Shown here: piece after piece, positions 1 through 8,371 of the stretch | Layout: each line of letters opens with the position of its first letter | Numbering within the stretch: the first letter of the stretch is position 1 | NCBI GenBank assembly: GCA_016256075.1 | Contig: SDVU01000103.1 | Location: 1-20,827 of the forward strand | Origin: Dictyocoela muelleri | Taxonomy: Eukaryota; Microsporidia | Length of the DNA stretch: 20,827 nucleotides | Reading direction: 5' to 3' | Translations under genes and position numbers: made by a program | The notes under the pieces: generated by a model | Told to the model about the DNA's origin: nothing | Seen by the model: only the letters and a program-made list of their open reading frames with translations | The model's database searches: none

Positions 1-390
1 ATAATTTAAACCTTATTAAATAAATTATACTTATTTTTAATTAATTGTCGATTTTTTTAATCAGTCGATTTTTTTAGCCAAAATTTCCAAAAATGATTAA
101 AAAAATCGACCTTGACTGTATGATGAAATTAGAGAAAATAAATTTTGAAGCTACATGATATTTTTTCCAAGGTAAGATTATATTATCAGAATTTATTTGA
201 TGTAAAATATTTTTGACAAGTTATTTTTTTTAATATATTGTTCTTTGGTACTATTTTTAAAAAATATATAAGCCATATGTAAAAATTTTGCCTTGAATAT
301 TTGTACGAATTACAAATACTTGATATAATTTTTTGGGAAAACTTTTGAATGTTTCATCTATTAATCATATTTTAGCTCTTTGAAGATGTA
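1..390. other. AT-rich spacer with a 17-bp inverted repeat
   Basis: No credible gene is visible. Positions 47-63 and 94-110 form a perfect 17-bp inverted repeat (GTCGATTTTTTTAATCA and its complement). The first 13 bases recur directly at 64-76. This could be the decayed end of a small transposon, but no partner end was found. Confidence 0.6.
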
Positions 391-856
391 TTTATATATA
401 TTATATATTACATGCTGACAAAATCTATAGCTTCTACCCGGAGAGTTGTCTCCAACCTGGGACTTTAGACCTTTGATTCCCGGTGTTCTAATAATATGTC
501 ACTATTAATCTATCTAGAACCACGGCTGTATAGGCGAATTTCGTTTTATCTATGACTTAGCAAGTTAAAGGTAATTAGAGGCTTTTCACGAATTTTTATT
601 TTTCACTACTTATTTTGCCGAGATGCATCGCTGCGCTCATCACCATATCTAGGAGGGTCCCTTCTACTTCATTTTCATATTAGACCAAGTCATAATCAGC
701 TATAACACACTAGAACTACTGTGTATTGTCTATAATTCTTTAGATATTGACCGCCAATGTCAATATCAATTTTTTGTATTAAAGTGGCTCAGCGGAATTC
801 GAACTAGATACTTAAATGTTAAATTAAAAAGTGTTAACCACTAGACTATTTTGGCT
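391..856 (-). mobile_element. tRNA-headed SINE-like repeat, copy A
   Basis: This is one of six related copies in the window (A-F). Read on the - strand it begins with a tRNA-like head near 856. The head has a Pol III A-box-like block (around 835-850, degraded) and a B-box-like block GTTCGAATTCC (around 795-810). A conserved ~380-bp body follows, with blocks such as GCTGATTATGACTTGGTCTA, the GATGCATCTCGGC-type block and AAAGGTCTAAAG, and the repeat ends in TGTCAGCATGTAATATATA. It encodes no protein. The conserved 5' head plus body suggests a non-autonomous retroposon transcribed by RNA polymerase III. No LINE partner is in the window. Confidence 0.75.
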
Positions 857-902
857 ATAGGAAAATAATAGAAGTGAAAAAATAGAGAGAGGAAAAAAAT
901 AG

Positions 903-1375
903 GGCACCAGATAGCTCAGTGGTTAACACACTTGTATGTAAAATTTAAGTATCGAGGTTCGAAGCCGCCACATCACTCTTTTATAAATAATTAGGGTATG
1001 TCATTAAGCGGTCTAAAACTATTGAAATATGATAGTAATATACAGTTGTTTCAGTGTGGTATAGCTGATTAAGACTTGGTCTAACATAAAAATGAAGTAG
1101 AAAGAGCTCACCTAGGTTTTGGGATGTGTGCAGCAACGCATCTCGTGAAAATAATTAATGAAAATAAAAAATCCATGAAAAGCCATTGATTAACTGCAAT
1201 TTGCTTAGTCATTGATGAAACAAAAAACGCGTACACACTTGGGCTTCCGGGGAGCTTATAAGTAACGTATTATCGGTAAACCAAGAACAAAGGGTCTAAA
1301 GACTATGGTTGGAGTCAAGTCTCCGGATTGGCAGCATGGATGTTGTCAGTATGTAATATATATAAAAGTAAATCG
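903..1375 (+). mobile_element. tRNA-headed SINE-like repeat, copy B
   Basis: This copy has the clearest head of the family. TAGCTCAGTGG (about 911-921) matches the Pol III A-box consensus, and GGTTCGAAGCC (956-966) nearly matches the B-box consensus. The spacing of about 35 bp is that of a tRNA gene. The body is shared with copies A, C, D and E. It contains AGCTGATTAAGACTTGGTCTA (about 1061-1081), an 'ACGCATCTCG' block and GGGTCTAAAGACTATGG, and ends with GTTGTCAGTATGTAATATATA. The head is too diverged in its acceptor and anticodon arms to be called a functional tRNA gene. It lies head to head with copy A, about 46 bp away. Confidence 0.8.
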
Positions 1376-1572
1376 AAAAAATTTAATAAAAGCAAAAAAA
1401 AGGGTTGAAAAAATTATGATTGAAAATTATATAGATTGGAAAATAAAGAAGCGTAAAAATTGAGGGTGGAAGAATAAAAGTTAAAAAAATAGAGAGAGTA
1501 CTGTATTTATATATTTATTCAATTTTATTATTGAAATAATAGAGTAGTGATATAAGTAAGAGAAACTGTGAT

Positions 1573-2012
1573 GGGGTCAGATAACTCAGTGATTTACATC
1601 CTTAAATGTGCCATTTAAATATCAGCTTTCGCATCACATGGACGTCACTATAATAAATAATTGGGTTTGACATTAAGTGATCAATAAATATAAATTATAT
1701 ATAGTTGTTCAAGCGTGGTATAGCTTATTAAGACTTTGTATAATATGAAAATGAAGCAGAAGGGACTCTCATATGTGAAGAGATGAGTTCGGCAACGCAT
1801 CTCGGTAAAAGTGGGTAAATAAAAAAAATCATTAAAAAGACTCTAATTACCAGCATCCTGCTCAATCATTGATAAAACGAAAATCGCGTATACAGGTGTA
1901 TCTCTGGGTAGCATAGGAATGAGATATAATATGAACACTGAGGATAATTTTAAGGTTGAATACAACACTCCAGGCTATTAATTATGAATATTTCCAGCAT
2001 GTGATATATATA
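1573..2012 (+). mobile_element. tRNA-headed SINE-like repeat, copy C
   Basis: This is a more diverged full-length member. The head begins at GGGGTCAGATAACTCAGTG, so the A box is recognisable. The B-box area near 1620-1640 has lost the GGTTCGA core. The body aligns to copy B through TATAGCTTATTAAGACTTTG, AACGCATCTCGG and the closing CAGCATGTGATATATA. The loss of the B box suggests an old, transcriptionally silent copy. It ends about 360 bp upstream of the leucyl-tRNA synthetase start. Confidence 0.7.
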
Positions 2013-2275
2013 GAAGCAGTGTTTTATTATAATTTGTTACTTTTCACGAATTTAATGATTTAAAAAATAAAATTTACATAATGCGAAAAAGCTTGAATTG
2101 GAGATTTTGAATAAAATGACTCATGATATTTTGTTAAAATCATGCTTAACTTATAAATAAAAATTTTTTAAACTGTCTTTTATATTGCATGGCTTCTCAG
2201 CTTTATTATTTGATTATAAAAAGTTTTATTCATAAATGCAATTACTATTAAATCATCCAAAAAGTTCTTTCAGAA

Positions 2276-2369
2276 ATCAACCCTTTAAAAAAATCAACCC
2301 TTTTAAAAATAACCCCTTTCAAAAATCAAACCTTTCATCAAATCTTTTTAAAAATCTAAAATTAACCCC
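2276..2369 (+). promoter_or_regulatory. CCC-motif array in front of leucyl-tRNA synthetase
   Basis: CCC or CCCC occurs at 2281-2283, 2298-2300, 2313-2316 and 2366-2369, mostly in repeats of AAATCAACCCTTTAAA type. The last one lies 7 bp before the ATG at 2376. CCC-like motifs just upstream of start codons are an established transcription-initiation signal in microsporidia. The multiple copies are unusual and could reflect alternative start sites or simple tandem expansion of the promoter. Confidence 0.6.
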
Positions 2370-2375
2370 TTACCA

Positions 2376-5300
2376 ATGAACCCCGAACCAAAAAAATTAA
2401 ACTTTTTAAAAAAACTAGCACATAAAATTAAATGCCCGAAACCACCATTAATATCAAATAAGCCTAAATACTTTATAACATTTCCATATCCCTACATGAA
2501 TGGTAGATTACATCTTGGCCACCTATTTAGTATTTCTAAAGCAGAATTTCAGTCACGATATATGGAGCTGTATGAATATAATGTGTTTTTTCCTTTTAGC
2601 TTTCATTGTACTGGTATGCCAATTAGTGCAAATGCACTGAAATTGGCAGATGAATTGAAAAGAGAAAACGACGATAACGAAAAAAATAATTTTGATGAAA
2701 ACGAAAAAAATAATCCATCAAAGGTATCGAATATTTTAAAATCAATGGGATTTACTGAGTTATTACCATTCACTGATCCCATATATTGGCTAAAAACATT
2801 CCCACCATTATGTCAAAAAGACCTAATGAACTTCAATATCAACACAAACTGGGCATCATCATTCATAACAACTGAGATCAACAAGTTTTACGACTCTTTT
2901 GTTAAATGGCAATTCAGAAAATTAAAAAAGAATAATTTAATTTTCTTTGGAAAGAGATATACTATTTATTGTCCGAAGACTGAACAGCCATGTCTTGATC
3001 ATGATAGAAGTGTGGGAGAAGGTAATAATCCAGAACCTGTTGATTTGTTGATTATTAACTCTGAAATTGTTAATTTAAATTTTGAACGGATTAAAAGGAT
3101 AATTAAAAAATCAGGTAAAGTTAATTCAACTGAAAATAATAATATTAACAATAATAATCTTAACAATAATAATCTTAACGATAATAAGAATAATGATAAG
3201 AATAATAATGTTTTTAACAATACTGATCTTAACAATAATAAGATTTTTCTTGCTATTCCAATAATTGATAAAAAACAAATTGATTATAAAAATTTAAAAT
3301 CTTTAGAAATAATTACAAAATCAACTTTATTTAAAATTGTTTTCATTAAAGAAAAAGAAATTTATTTAATTTTAGATGAAATTTTTTTTAGAAACCTTAA
3401 ATATCAAAGTGAAGTTGAATTTATAAGTGACGTTAGTTATGAAGAAATTAAAGATCTTAAAGATGATTTAAAAGATTTTAAAGATGATTTAAAAAATTTT
3501 AAAGATGATTTAAAAAATTTTAAAGATGATTTAAAAAATTTTAAAGATGAATTTCAAGAGGAATTTAAAATACTTTTTAAAAAAGTTAACCATAATAAAA
3601 AATATCCATCGTTCGTAAAATTCTTAACAAAGGTGCAATTCAATGAAATTAAAAAGAATAATAAAATTAAAAATATTAATGATAATAAAATTGAAAATAT
3701 TAATGATAATAACAAAAATGGTATTAAAGGCATTGTTAATGAAATTAAATATAATGATGATAAAACTATTAATGATCTCGATAATAAATCCGGCATCAAC
3801 TTTTATGCGCATAAAAGTGAAAACTATTTAAAGAAAATTTCTTGCATAAACAATGATCTTAACGATATAGAAAAAAAATCACTCCTAAAAACTTCAAAAA
3901 AAATTAACATAAATGAAAACATTCTACGAATTTATATTCCCGAATCCCTAACAAAAAGCAGATCTGGTTCCGAATGTGTAGTCGCTCTTATTGACCAATG
4001 GTTCATCAATTATAATAATCATGAATTAAAATCAAAAACAAAAAAATTAATTGAAAAATTGAAATGTTCAGAAGAAACAAGAAAATTTCTAATTGATGCA
4101 TTGAATTGGATTGATAAATGGGGATTCAGCAGATCATTTGGATTAGGATCAAAAATACCATTTGATGATCAATATTTGATTGATTCATTAAGTGATTCTA
4201 CTATTTATATGGCCTTTTATACAATTAAAAAGTTTCTTTTCAGAGATTTTGAAGGCGAAAAATGGATAGTCAACCCCGAAGTTGTTAATGATGAATTTTG
4301 GGATTTTATTTTTTGTTTTACTGATGATTATATTATAAATGATAATGATGGCAAAAATGATAATAATAAAAATGATAATAATAAAAATGATAATTGCAAT
4401 AATGATAAAATTGATGAAAAATTGATCAACATTAACAACCTTGATTTAGAAGATCCTGATCACTTAGAAATTTATAATTCTCCTAATTTGAAAACAATTA
4501 TGGAAAAAATGAAAAAATCATTTGAATATTTTTATCCAGTAGATCTACGAGTCAGTGGAAAAGATTTACTAAAAAATCATTTAATTTTTTTCTTAATGAA
4601 CCATGTAGCAATATATTCTGAAAAATATTGGCCGAAAAGAATTTTCACTAACGGTCATTTGCTTCTGAACAACGAGAAAATGAGCAAAAGTACTGGAAAT
4701 TATTTATCAGCTAAAGATTGTATCGAAAAGTATGGATCGTTATCAACCAGAATGGCATTAGCACATTCTGGTGATTTTAATGAAGATGCAAATTTCCAAG
4801 AGAGCATTGCTAATTCATGTATTCTTAAAATTTATAATTTTATTGAATTTATAAATAAAATTATGCATTTGAGAGAGAATTTTGAGAATAATTTTGAAAA
4901 GAAGAGATTTGAAAAGAAAGTATTTGCAATGATTAATTTTTTTAATCAGAAAAATAAATTGAAAAAGAATATTGAAAACCTAAATATCAACACAAATAAT
5001 GATGATTTTGATAATGATGATTTTGATAATAATAATTTTAATAATAATAAATACAATAAAGATAATAATTTTAATAATAATAATTTTAATGATAATAATT
5101 TTAATTTTAATAATGATACTGAGGAATTTGAAACTGAATTTAAAAAATTATCATTCGCTGAAAAATATTTTCTTGAAGGAATTTATTTTTCATATGTAAA
5201 TTCTATTTTAAGTTATGAGAGCATGAAATACGCTGATGTTTTAAAATATGGTTTTTATGAAATGATGCATATTAAAGAAACTTATTTTAATCTGAAAGGA

Positions 5301-6056
5301 GATATTAATTCGGAAATAATGATTTTTTATGTTTATTTTATTCTTATGATCATGTACCCCATATTGCCCATTTGCAGAGATTTATTTGAGACGTTTTTTA
5401 ATGAAGTTAAAGTTGAAAATAATAACAATCATGAAAATAAAAATATTAAAAATGATAATGTTAATAATTTCAATCATAAGAATAATAAAGTTGATAATGA
5501 TAAAGTTGATAATAATAATGTTAAAAAAGACGACTTCTTTAAATGGCCTATTAATATTCATTATAATAATGAGAATTTAAATTATTCAATTGATGAGTTA
5601 ATTTCATCTTTAGATAGTCTTATTAATTATAAAAGCATGGAATATATCAAGAAAATAATGAGACTGATAACGAGACGGATGTCTAAAAACAAAAATAGTA
5701 AAAAGGTTGTAATCATGGTAAGCAATGGTAATCCTGAATGGAAAAAAGAGATCGATTTGAAATTAGAAGAAATATTTAATTTTAATGATAATAATATTAA
5801 ATATAACAAAATATTAATAAAGAAAATTGATAAAAAGATACTTATTAAAGAATTAAAACCTATTTTTTTAAAACATAAAATATCTGAAGGATTTGTAATG
5901 GGTTATGTTATGAATGGTAATGATGGATTTAATATTAATGAAATCAATGTTTTGAATGAATTGAAATGGTATTTAGAATATAATTTAAATGTCGAACTTG
6001 AAATCAGAGAAGACGAAAAAGTTTTACCAGGTGATCCTAATATTTTATTGAAGTAA
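2376..6056 (+). CDS. Cytosolic leucyl-tRNA synthetase, editing domain degenerate
   Basis: A class Ia aminoacyl-tRNA synthetase that charges tRNA-Leu with leucine in the cytosol. It has 1226 residues, against about 1070-1180 usually. Seen: PYPYMNGRLHLGHL at residues 37-50 with the HLGH signature (46-49); FHCTGMPI soon after; ALIDQWFINY and WGFSRSFGLGS in the eukaryotic core; KMSKS at 768-772 for ATP binding; and a C-terminal tail ending PGDPNI. Asn/Asp/Lys-rich insertions sit near residues 250-290, 430-480, 655-680, 870-915 and 1015-1050. The region where the CP1 editing domain should be (about 240-530) shows neither the Thr-rich TLRPET-type motif nor the GTGVV...D motif, so hydrolysis of mischarged tRNA is probably lost. 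Editing loss in microsporidian LeuRS is known. The start is the ATG 7 bp after CCCC and keeps the full N-terminus. The catalytic core looks complete, so I expect a working, error-prone enzyme. Confidence 0.95.
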   Translation: MNPEPKKLNFLKKLAHKIKCPKPPLISNKPKYFITFPYPYMNGRLHLGHLFSISKAEFQSRYMELYEYNVFFPFSFHCTGMPISANALKLADELKRENDDNEKNNFDENEKNNPSKVSNILKSMGFTELLPFTDPIYWLKTFPPLCQKDLMNFNINTNWASSFITTEINKFYDSFVKWQFRKLKKNNLIFFGKRYTIYCPKTEQPCLDHDRSVGEGNNPEPVDLLIINSEIVNLNFERIKRIIKKSGKVNSTENNNINNNNLNNNNLNDNKNNDKNNNVFNNTDLNNNKIFLAIPIIDKKQIDYKNLKSLEIITKSTLFKIVFIKEKEIYLILDEIFFRNLKYQSEVEFISDVSYEEIKDLKDDLKDFKDDLKNFKDDLKNFKDDLKNFKDEFQEEFKILFKKVNHNKKYPSFVKFLTKVQFNEIKKNNKIKNINDNKIENINDNNKNGIKGIVNEIKYNDDKTINDLDNKSGINFYAHKSENYLKKISCINNDLNDIEKKSLLKTSKKININENILRIYIPESLTKSRSGSECVVALIDQWFINYNNHELKSKTKKLIEKLKCSEETRKFLIDALNWIDKWGFSRSFGLGSKIPFDDQYLIDSLSDSTIYMAFYTIKKFLFRDFEGEKWIVNPEVVNDEFWDFIFCFTDDYIINDNDGKNDNNKNDNNKNDNCNNDKIDEKLININNLDLEDPDHLEIYNSPNLKTIMEKMKKSFEYFYPVDLRVSGKDLLKNHLIFFLMNHVAIYSEKYWPKRIFTNGHLLLNNEKMSKSTGNYLSAKDCIEKYGSLSTRMALAHSGDFNEDANFQESIANSCILKIYNFIEFINKIMHLRENFENNFEKKRFEKKVFAMINFFNQKNKLKKNIENLNINTNNDDFDNDDFDNNNFNNNKYNKDNNFNNNNFNDNNFNFNNDTEEFETEFKKLSFAEKYFLEGIYFSYVNSILSYESMKYADVLKYGFYEMMHIKETYFNLKGDINSEIMIFYVYFILMIMYPILPICRDLFETFFNEVKVENNNNHENKNIKNDNVNNFNHKNNKVDNDKVDNNNVKKDDFFKWPINIHYNNENLNYSIDELISSLDSLINYKSMEYIKKIMRLITRRMSKNKNSKKVVIMVSNGNPEWKKEIDLKLEEIFNFNDNNIKYNKILIKKIDKKILIKELKPIFLKHKISEGFVMGYVMNGNDGFNINEINVLNELKWYLEYNLNVELEIREDEKVLPGDPNILLK
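3459..3551 (+). repeat. 21-bp in-frame tandem repeat within LeuRS CP1
   Basis: Four near-identical 21-bp units (AAAGATGATTTAAAAAATTTT type) start at 3459, 3480, 3501 and 3522, with a partial fifth. They encode a seven-residue repeat, KDDLKNF, around residues 362-392. Seven residues is a heptad, so the stretch could form a charged helix. It lies inside the eroded editing domain. Confidence 0.85.
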
Positions 6057-6235
6057 GTCAATTTTTATTGGAGTAAAGTATGTTTTTAATTCAGTAAATT
6101 GTGATTTGATAAAATTCATGTTTTGAATTTATTATCTTTGAATTTGAAGGTTAAGATTAAAATTTAATTATTTTTTTTAATAATCCATCTTTAGAGTTAA
6201 AAAATATATGAAATGATTTAGAATTATCGTTCAAT

Positions 6236-6272
6236 ATGTCGCGCGACATGCGCAAGCACAAGCGCGCGACAT
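6236..6272. repeat. GC-rich CGCGCGAC hairpin, copy 1
   Basis: The 10-bp arms ATGTCGCGCG (6236-6245) and CGCGCGACAT (6263-6272) are perfect complements around a 17-base loop. The first 14 bases, ATGTCGCGCGACAT, are also palindromic by themselves. A CpG-rich motif of this kind stands out in the AT-rich background and recurs at 13310-13330. It lies between LeuRS and the Merlin locus. The function is unknown. Confidence 0.75.
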
Positions 6273-6329
6273 TTTAAAAAACAATTCAACCACGGGTGTA
6301 ATTGAACAGCGGTATACATACTAACAACT

Positions 6330-6337
6330 AAATATTG
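6330..6337. repeat. Left 8-bp target-site duplication of the Merlin locus
   Basis: AAATATTG here is repeated exactly at 11109-11116, just outside the matching inverted ends. Merlin/IS1595-type elements typically duplicate 8-9 bp. Confidence 0.7.
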
Positions 6338-6390
6338 GGGCATTTCATAAAATAAGCCGGTATATAAAATAAGCTGATATAAAAAATAAT
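6338..6390 (+). repeat. Left terminal inverted repeat of the Merlin locus
   Basis: The start GGGCATTTCATAAAATAAGC and the following AT-rich steps match the complement of 11052-11108 with scattered mismatches. The transposase ATG follows about 30 bp downstream, the compact layout expected of Merlin. Confidence 0.7.
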
Positions 6391-6411
6391 CTGATATAAT
6401 TTTTTTAAATA

Positions 6412-6415
6412 CCCC
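6412..6415 (+). promoter_or_regulatory. CCCC initiation motif of Merlin transposase copy 1
   Basis: CCCC lies 4 bp upstream of the ATG at 6420, the same arrangement as the host genes in this window. It suggests that the transposon uses the host-type microsporidian start signal. Confidence 0.5.
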
Positions 6416-6419
6416 TCTT

Positions 6420-7345
6420 ATGAGTCGAGTAAAATTACAGAATACTTTAGCAAGAGCTGTAAAACAAGATTCGGCTATACATCAAACAAAGTATAACGAT
6501 GATTTTTATATAGATTTTGCTCGAAAAAGTTTATTAGAACAGTTGTGTTATTTTTCAGAGTTGGGTATTATACACAACAACAGTAAGTGTATATGTGACA
6601 GGGAGATATTTTTAATTAATAAATCAAGAGTTATAGATGGTCATGTCTGGTTTTGTAAAATTTACAGAAAAGAGAAAACCTGTAAAAACGGATCGATATT
6701 TGAGTATATTAAAACTTCTGTTATTAAACTTTTCAAAGCTTTTCAAAATTCTGTAGAAATAGTTTACAGAATGATATAGGATATGATTTGTATAAATTTA
6801 AAAATATTGTTTCTGAATGGTTTGATATGATAAGGGAGATAATGCGGGATCATTTGATGAGAAAAGCAAGACTATTTTTTCTGTTAGATGCTAATGGAAA
6901 GGAAAAATTGTAGAAATAGACATATCTATCTTTTTAAAAGAAAATATGAACACGTAAGAGTCAAACCACAAAAATATATTCTGAGTATGTTAGAGAGATA
7001 ACAAACTTTACTCTTCTTTTATTACCTGACAGAAGTAGTTCTACTATAATGCATATTATTCTACAAAATATATTACCAATAACTATTATAGTTAAAGACT
7101 GTTGGGCTGCATATGATAGACTGATAGAGCATCTAGAGTTTCAGGATTTAATTGTAAACAAAGCTTAATTTTATAAATCGTGAGGAGTCGTAAATACATA
7201 CCCAAATAATTGAAAGTTGTTGAGTACACTGTAAAAGAAAGTACAAAAAAACAAAATCGTACTTCTAGTGATCTTCTCGAAGGTTATCTATTTGAATCCG
7301 CGTTTAAAAAAGAATTCACGGAAAAGACTGTTGTAACAATTTTAT
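6420..7345 (+). pseudogene. Merlin/IS1595-family DDE transposase, copy 1, decayed
   Basis: The ORF opens at 6420 (ATG after CCCC) and runs to a stop at 6777. It gives 119 residues with a zinc-ribbon-like block (CIC, then W.C, then C) and SIFEYIKT, as in IS1595/Merlin N-termini. Homology continues past the stop in shifted frames. VEIDIS around 6913 carries the first catalytic Asp. RSSSTIM and VKDCWAAYDRL around 7035-7115 carry the second. HTQIIES around 7200 carries the third acidic residue, as Glu. LLEGYLFE (about 7270-7295) is the conserved C-terminal block. At least three frame changes or stops are needed to follow it, so it cannot make transposase. It would cut and paste Merlin DNA. Part of its C-terminal block is repeated at 7884-7959, beyond the MITE-like insert. 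Confidence 0.8.
7271..7345 (+). repeat. 75-bp direct repeat, left copy, flanking the MITE-like insert
   Basis: This stretch encodes the LLEGYLFE block of Merlin copy 1 and is repeated at 7884-7959 with about 8 substitutions and one indel. The two copies flank 7346-7883. The divergence suggests an older event than the duplications around the two MULEs. Confidence 0.8.
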
Positions 7346-7883
7346 ATTCACTCTACTCGGTTTCGTCGAAAACGTCATTTTCACCTGGATTCATCGAAAA
7401 AAATAAAATTTAATTACCATTGTTATTTTTTGAAGAAAAACGAAATAAGTGGGATTTTATAATATTTTTTTATATCAGTTATGAATACCAGTTTCAAAGA
7501 AACAAGGCGGTACTACCCAGGTCTTGACCCTGAAATTTTATTCCTTTTTTACAAAAAAAATGGAATCGTGAACTGGGTTGTATCTATTTCTTTTTGTAAA
7601 GTTGAAGCAATTCTGCATGTATGTTATGCGTACCTCAAAAAAAATTTTATAATTCGCATCTGTAAATAGCTTACCGTTGCAAATATTTAACTACATTCGT
7701 TTTTATATGGCTACTTAAAGTTGTAAAGAATAGTCAGCGTTGCACAAGTGATCTCCATCTTCAATAATATCTTTGTTTTTTTTTGTTTGCTATTTTTATA
7801 TTGACATATTTCGCGGTAATTTGACTTTATTTTTTTCGACGAATCCGGGTGAAAATGCCAGTTTCGAAGAAATTGGCGCAGCT
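7346..7883. mobile_element. MITE-like non-autonomous element with ~50-bp inverted repeats
   Basis: The ends form inverted repeats. Left, 7356-7408 contains TTTTCACCTGGATTCATCG. Right, 7826-7877 contains CGACGAATCCGGGTGAAAA. They match over about 50 bp with scattered differences. The 430-bp interior has no gene. It also holds a direct echo of the end sequence (CCAGTTTCAAAGAAA near 7487, compared with CCAGTTTCGAAGAAA near 7858). It interrupts a Merlin transposase gene and is flanked by 75-76 bp direct repeats. The superfamily is unknown. The long flanking repeat links it to the MULEs in this window. Confidence 0.7.
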
Positions 7884-7959
7884 ATCTTCTTGAAGGTTAT
7901 CTATATGAATACGCGTTTAAAAGAGAATTCACAAAAAAAGACTATTGTACCAATTTTAT
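7884..7959 (+). repeat. 76-bp direct repeat, right copy, flanking the MITE-like insert
   Basis: Counterpart of 7271-7345. It encodes LLEGYLYEYAFKREF, the Merlin C-terminal block. Beyond it the reading frame continues as KKTIVPILFSS and stops near 7997, so this is the displaced 3' end of Merlin copy 1. Confidence 0.75.
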
Positions 7960-8074
7960 TTAGTTCTAAAAAGGAGACTTTTTATATCAAATTTTGAAAT
8001 AAACAATAATTTATCTATGTATAGCTCTTAAACAAATTTATAATTTTTTTATACTGTTTTATTGGTACTTTTAC

Positions 8075-8371
8075 CATTATAAATCTCGACGAAAATGTAA
8101 TTATATGTCAGTATAACAAAAAATATAATTATAATCGTTTTTCTCTTCTGTAATTAGTCAGTAAACAGTACTTTTTATTTTTTCAAAACATTGTAATATA
8201 TTAATAATTTTCTATTTCCCCTCCGGGGAAATAGAAAATTATTAATATATTACAATGTTTTGAAAAAATAAAAAGTACTGTTTACTGACTAATTACTGAA
8301 GAGAAAGACGATTATAATTATATTTTTTGTTATACTGACATATAATTACATTTTCGTCGAGATTTATAATG
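8075..8371. repeat. 297-bp near-perfect palindrome
   Basis: Arms 8075-8221 and 8225-8371 (147 bp each) are reverse complements with only two mismatches. The centre is CCCC-TCC-GGGG. The outer ends read CATTATAAATCTCGACGAAA and its complement. A related AAATCGCGACGAAAATATAA occurs near the right end of the Merlin locus (about 11005), so the arms include Merlin subterminal sequence. The flanks on the two sides differ, so this is a local inverted duplication or foldback element rather than a whole-read fold. There is no gene inside. Confidence 0.9.

Noticed and set aside
903-975. A functional tRNA gene at the head of SINE copy B
   Set aside because: A and B boxes are good, but the acceptor stem does not close, no clear anticodon arm is visible, and the same sequence heads a repeated ~450-bp family.
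2999-5809. Several 60-80 codon ORFs on both strands within 2999-5809
   Set aside because: They are out-of-frame or antisense shadows of the Asn/Asp/Lys-rich LeuRS codons (Leu/Ile-only composition).
7210-7997. Three small ORFs (7210-7413, 7481-7669, 7773-7997) as separate genes
   Set aside because: They are pieces of Merlin copy 1 and of the MITE-like insert, not independent coding regions.
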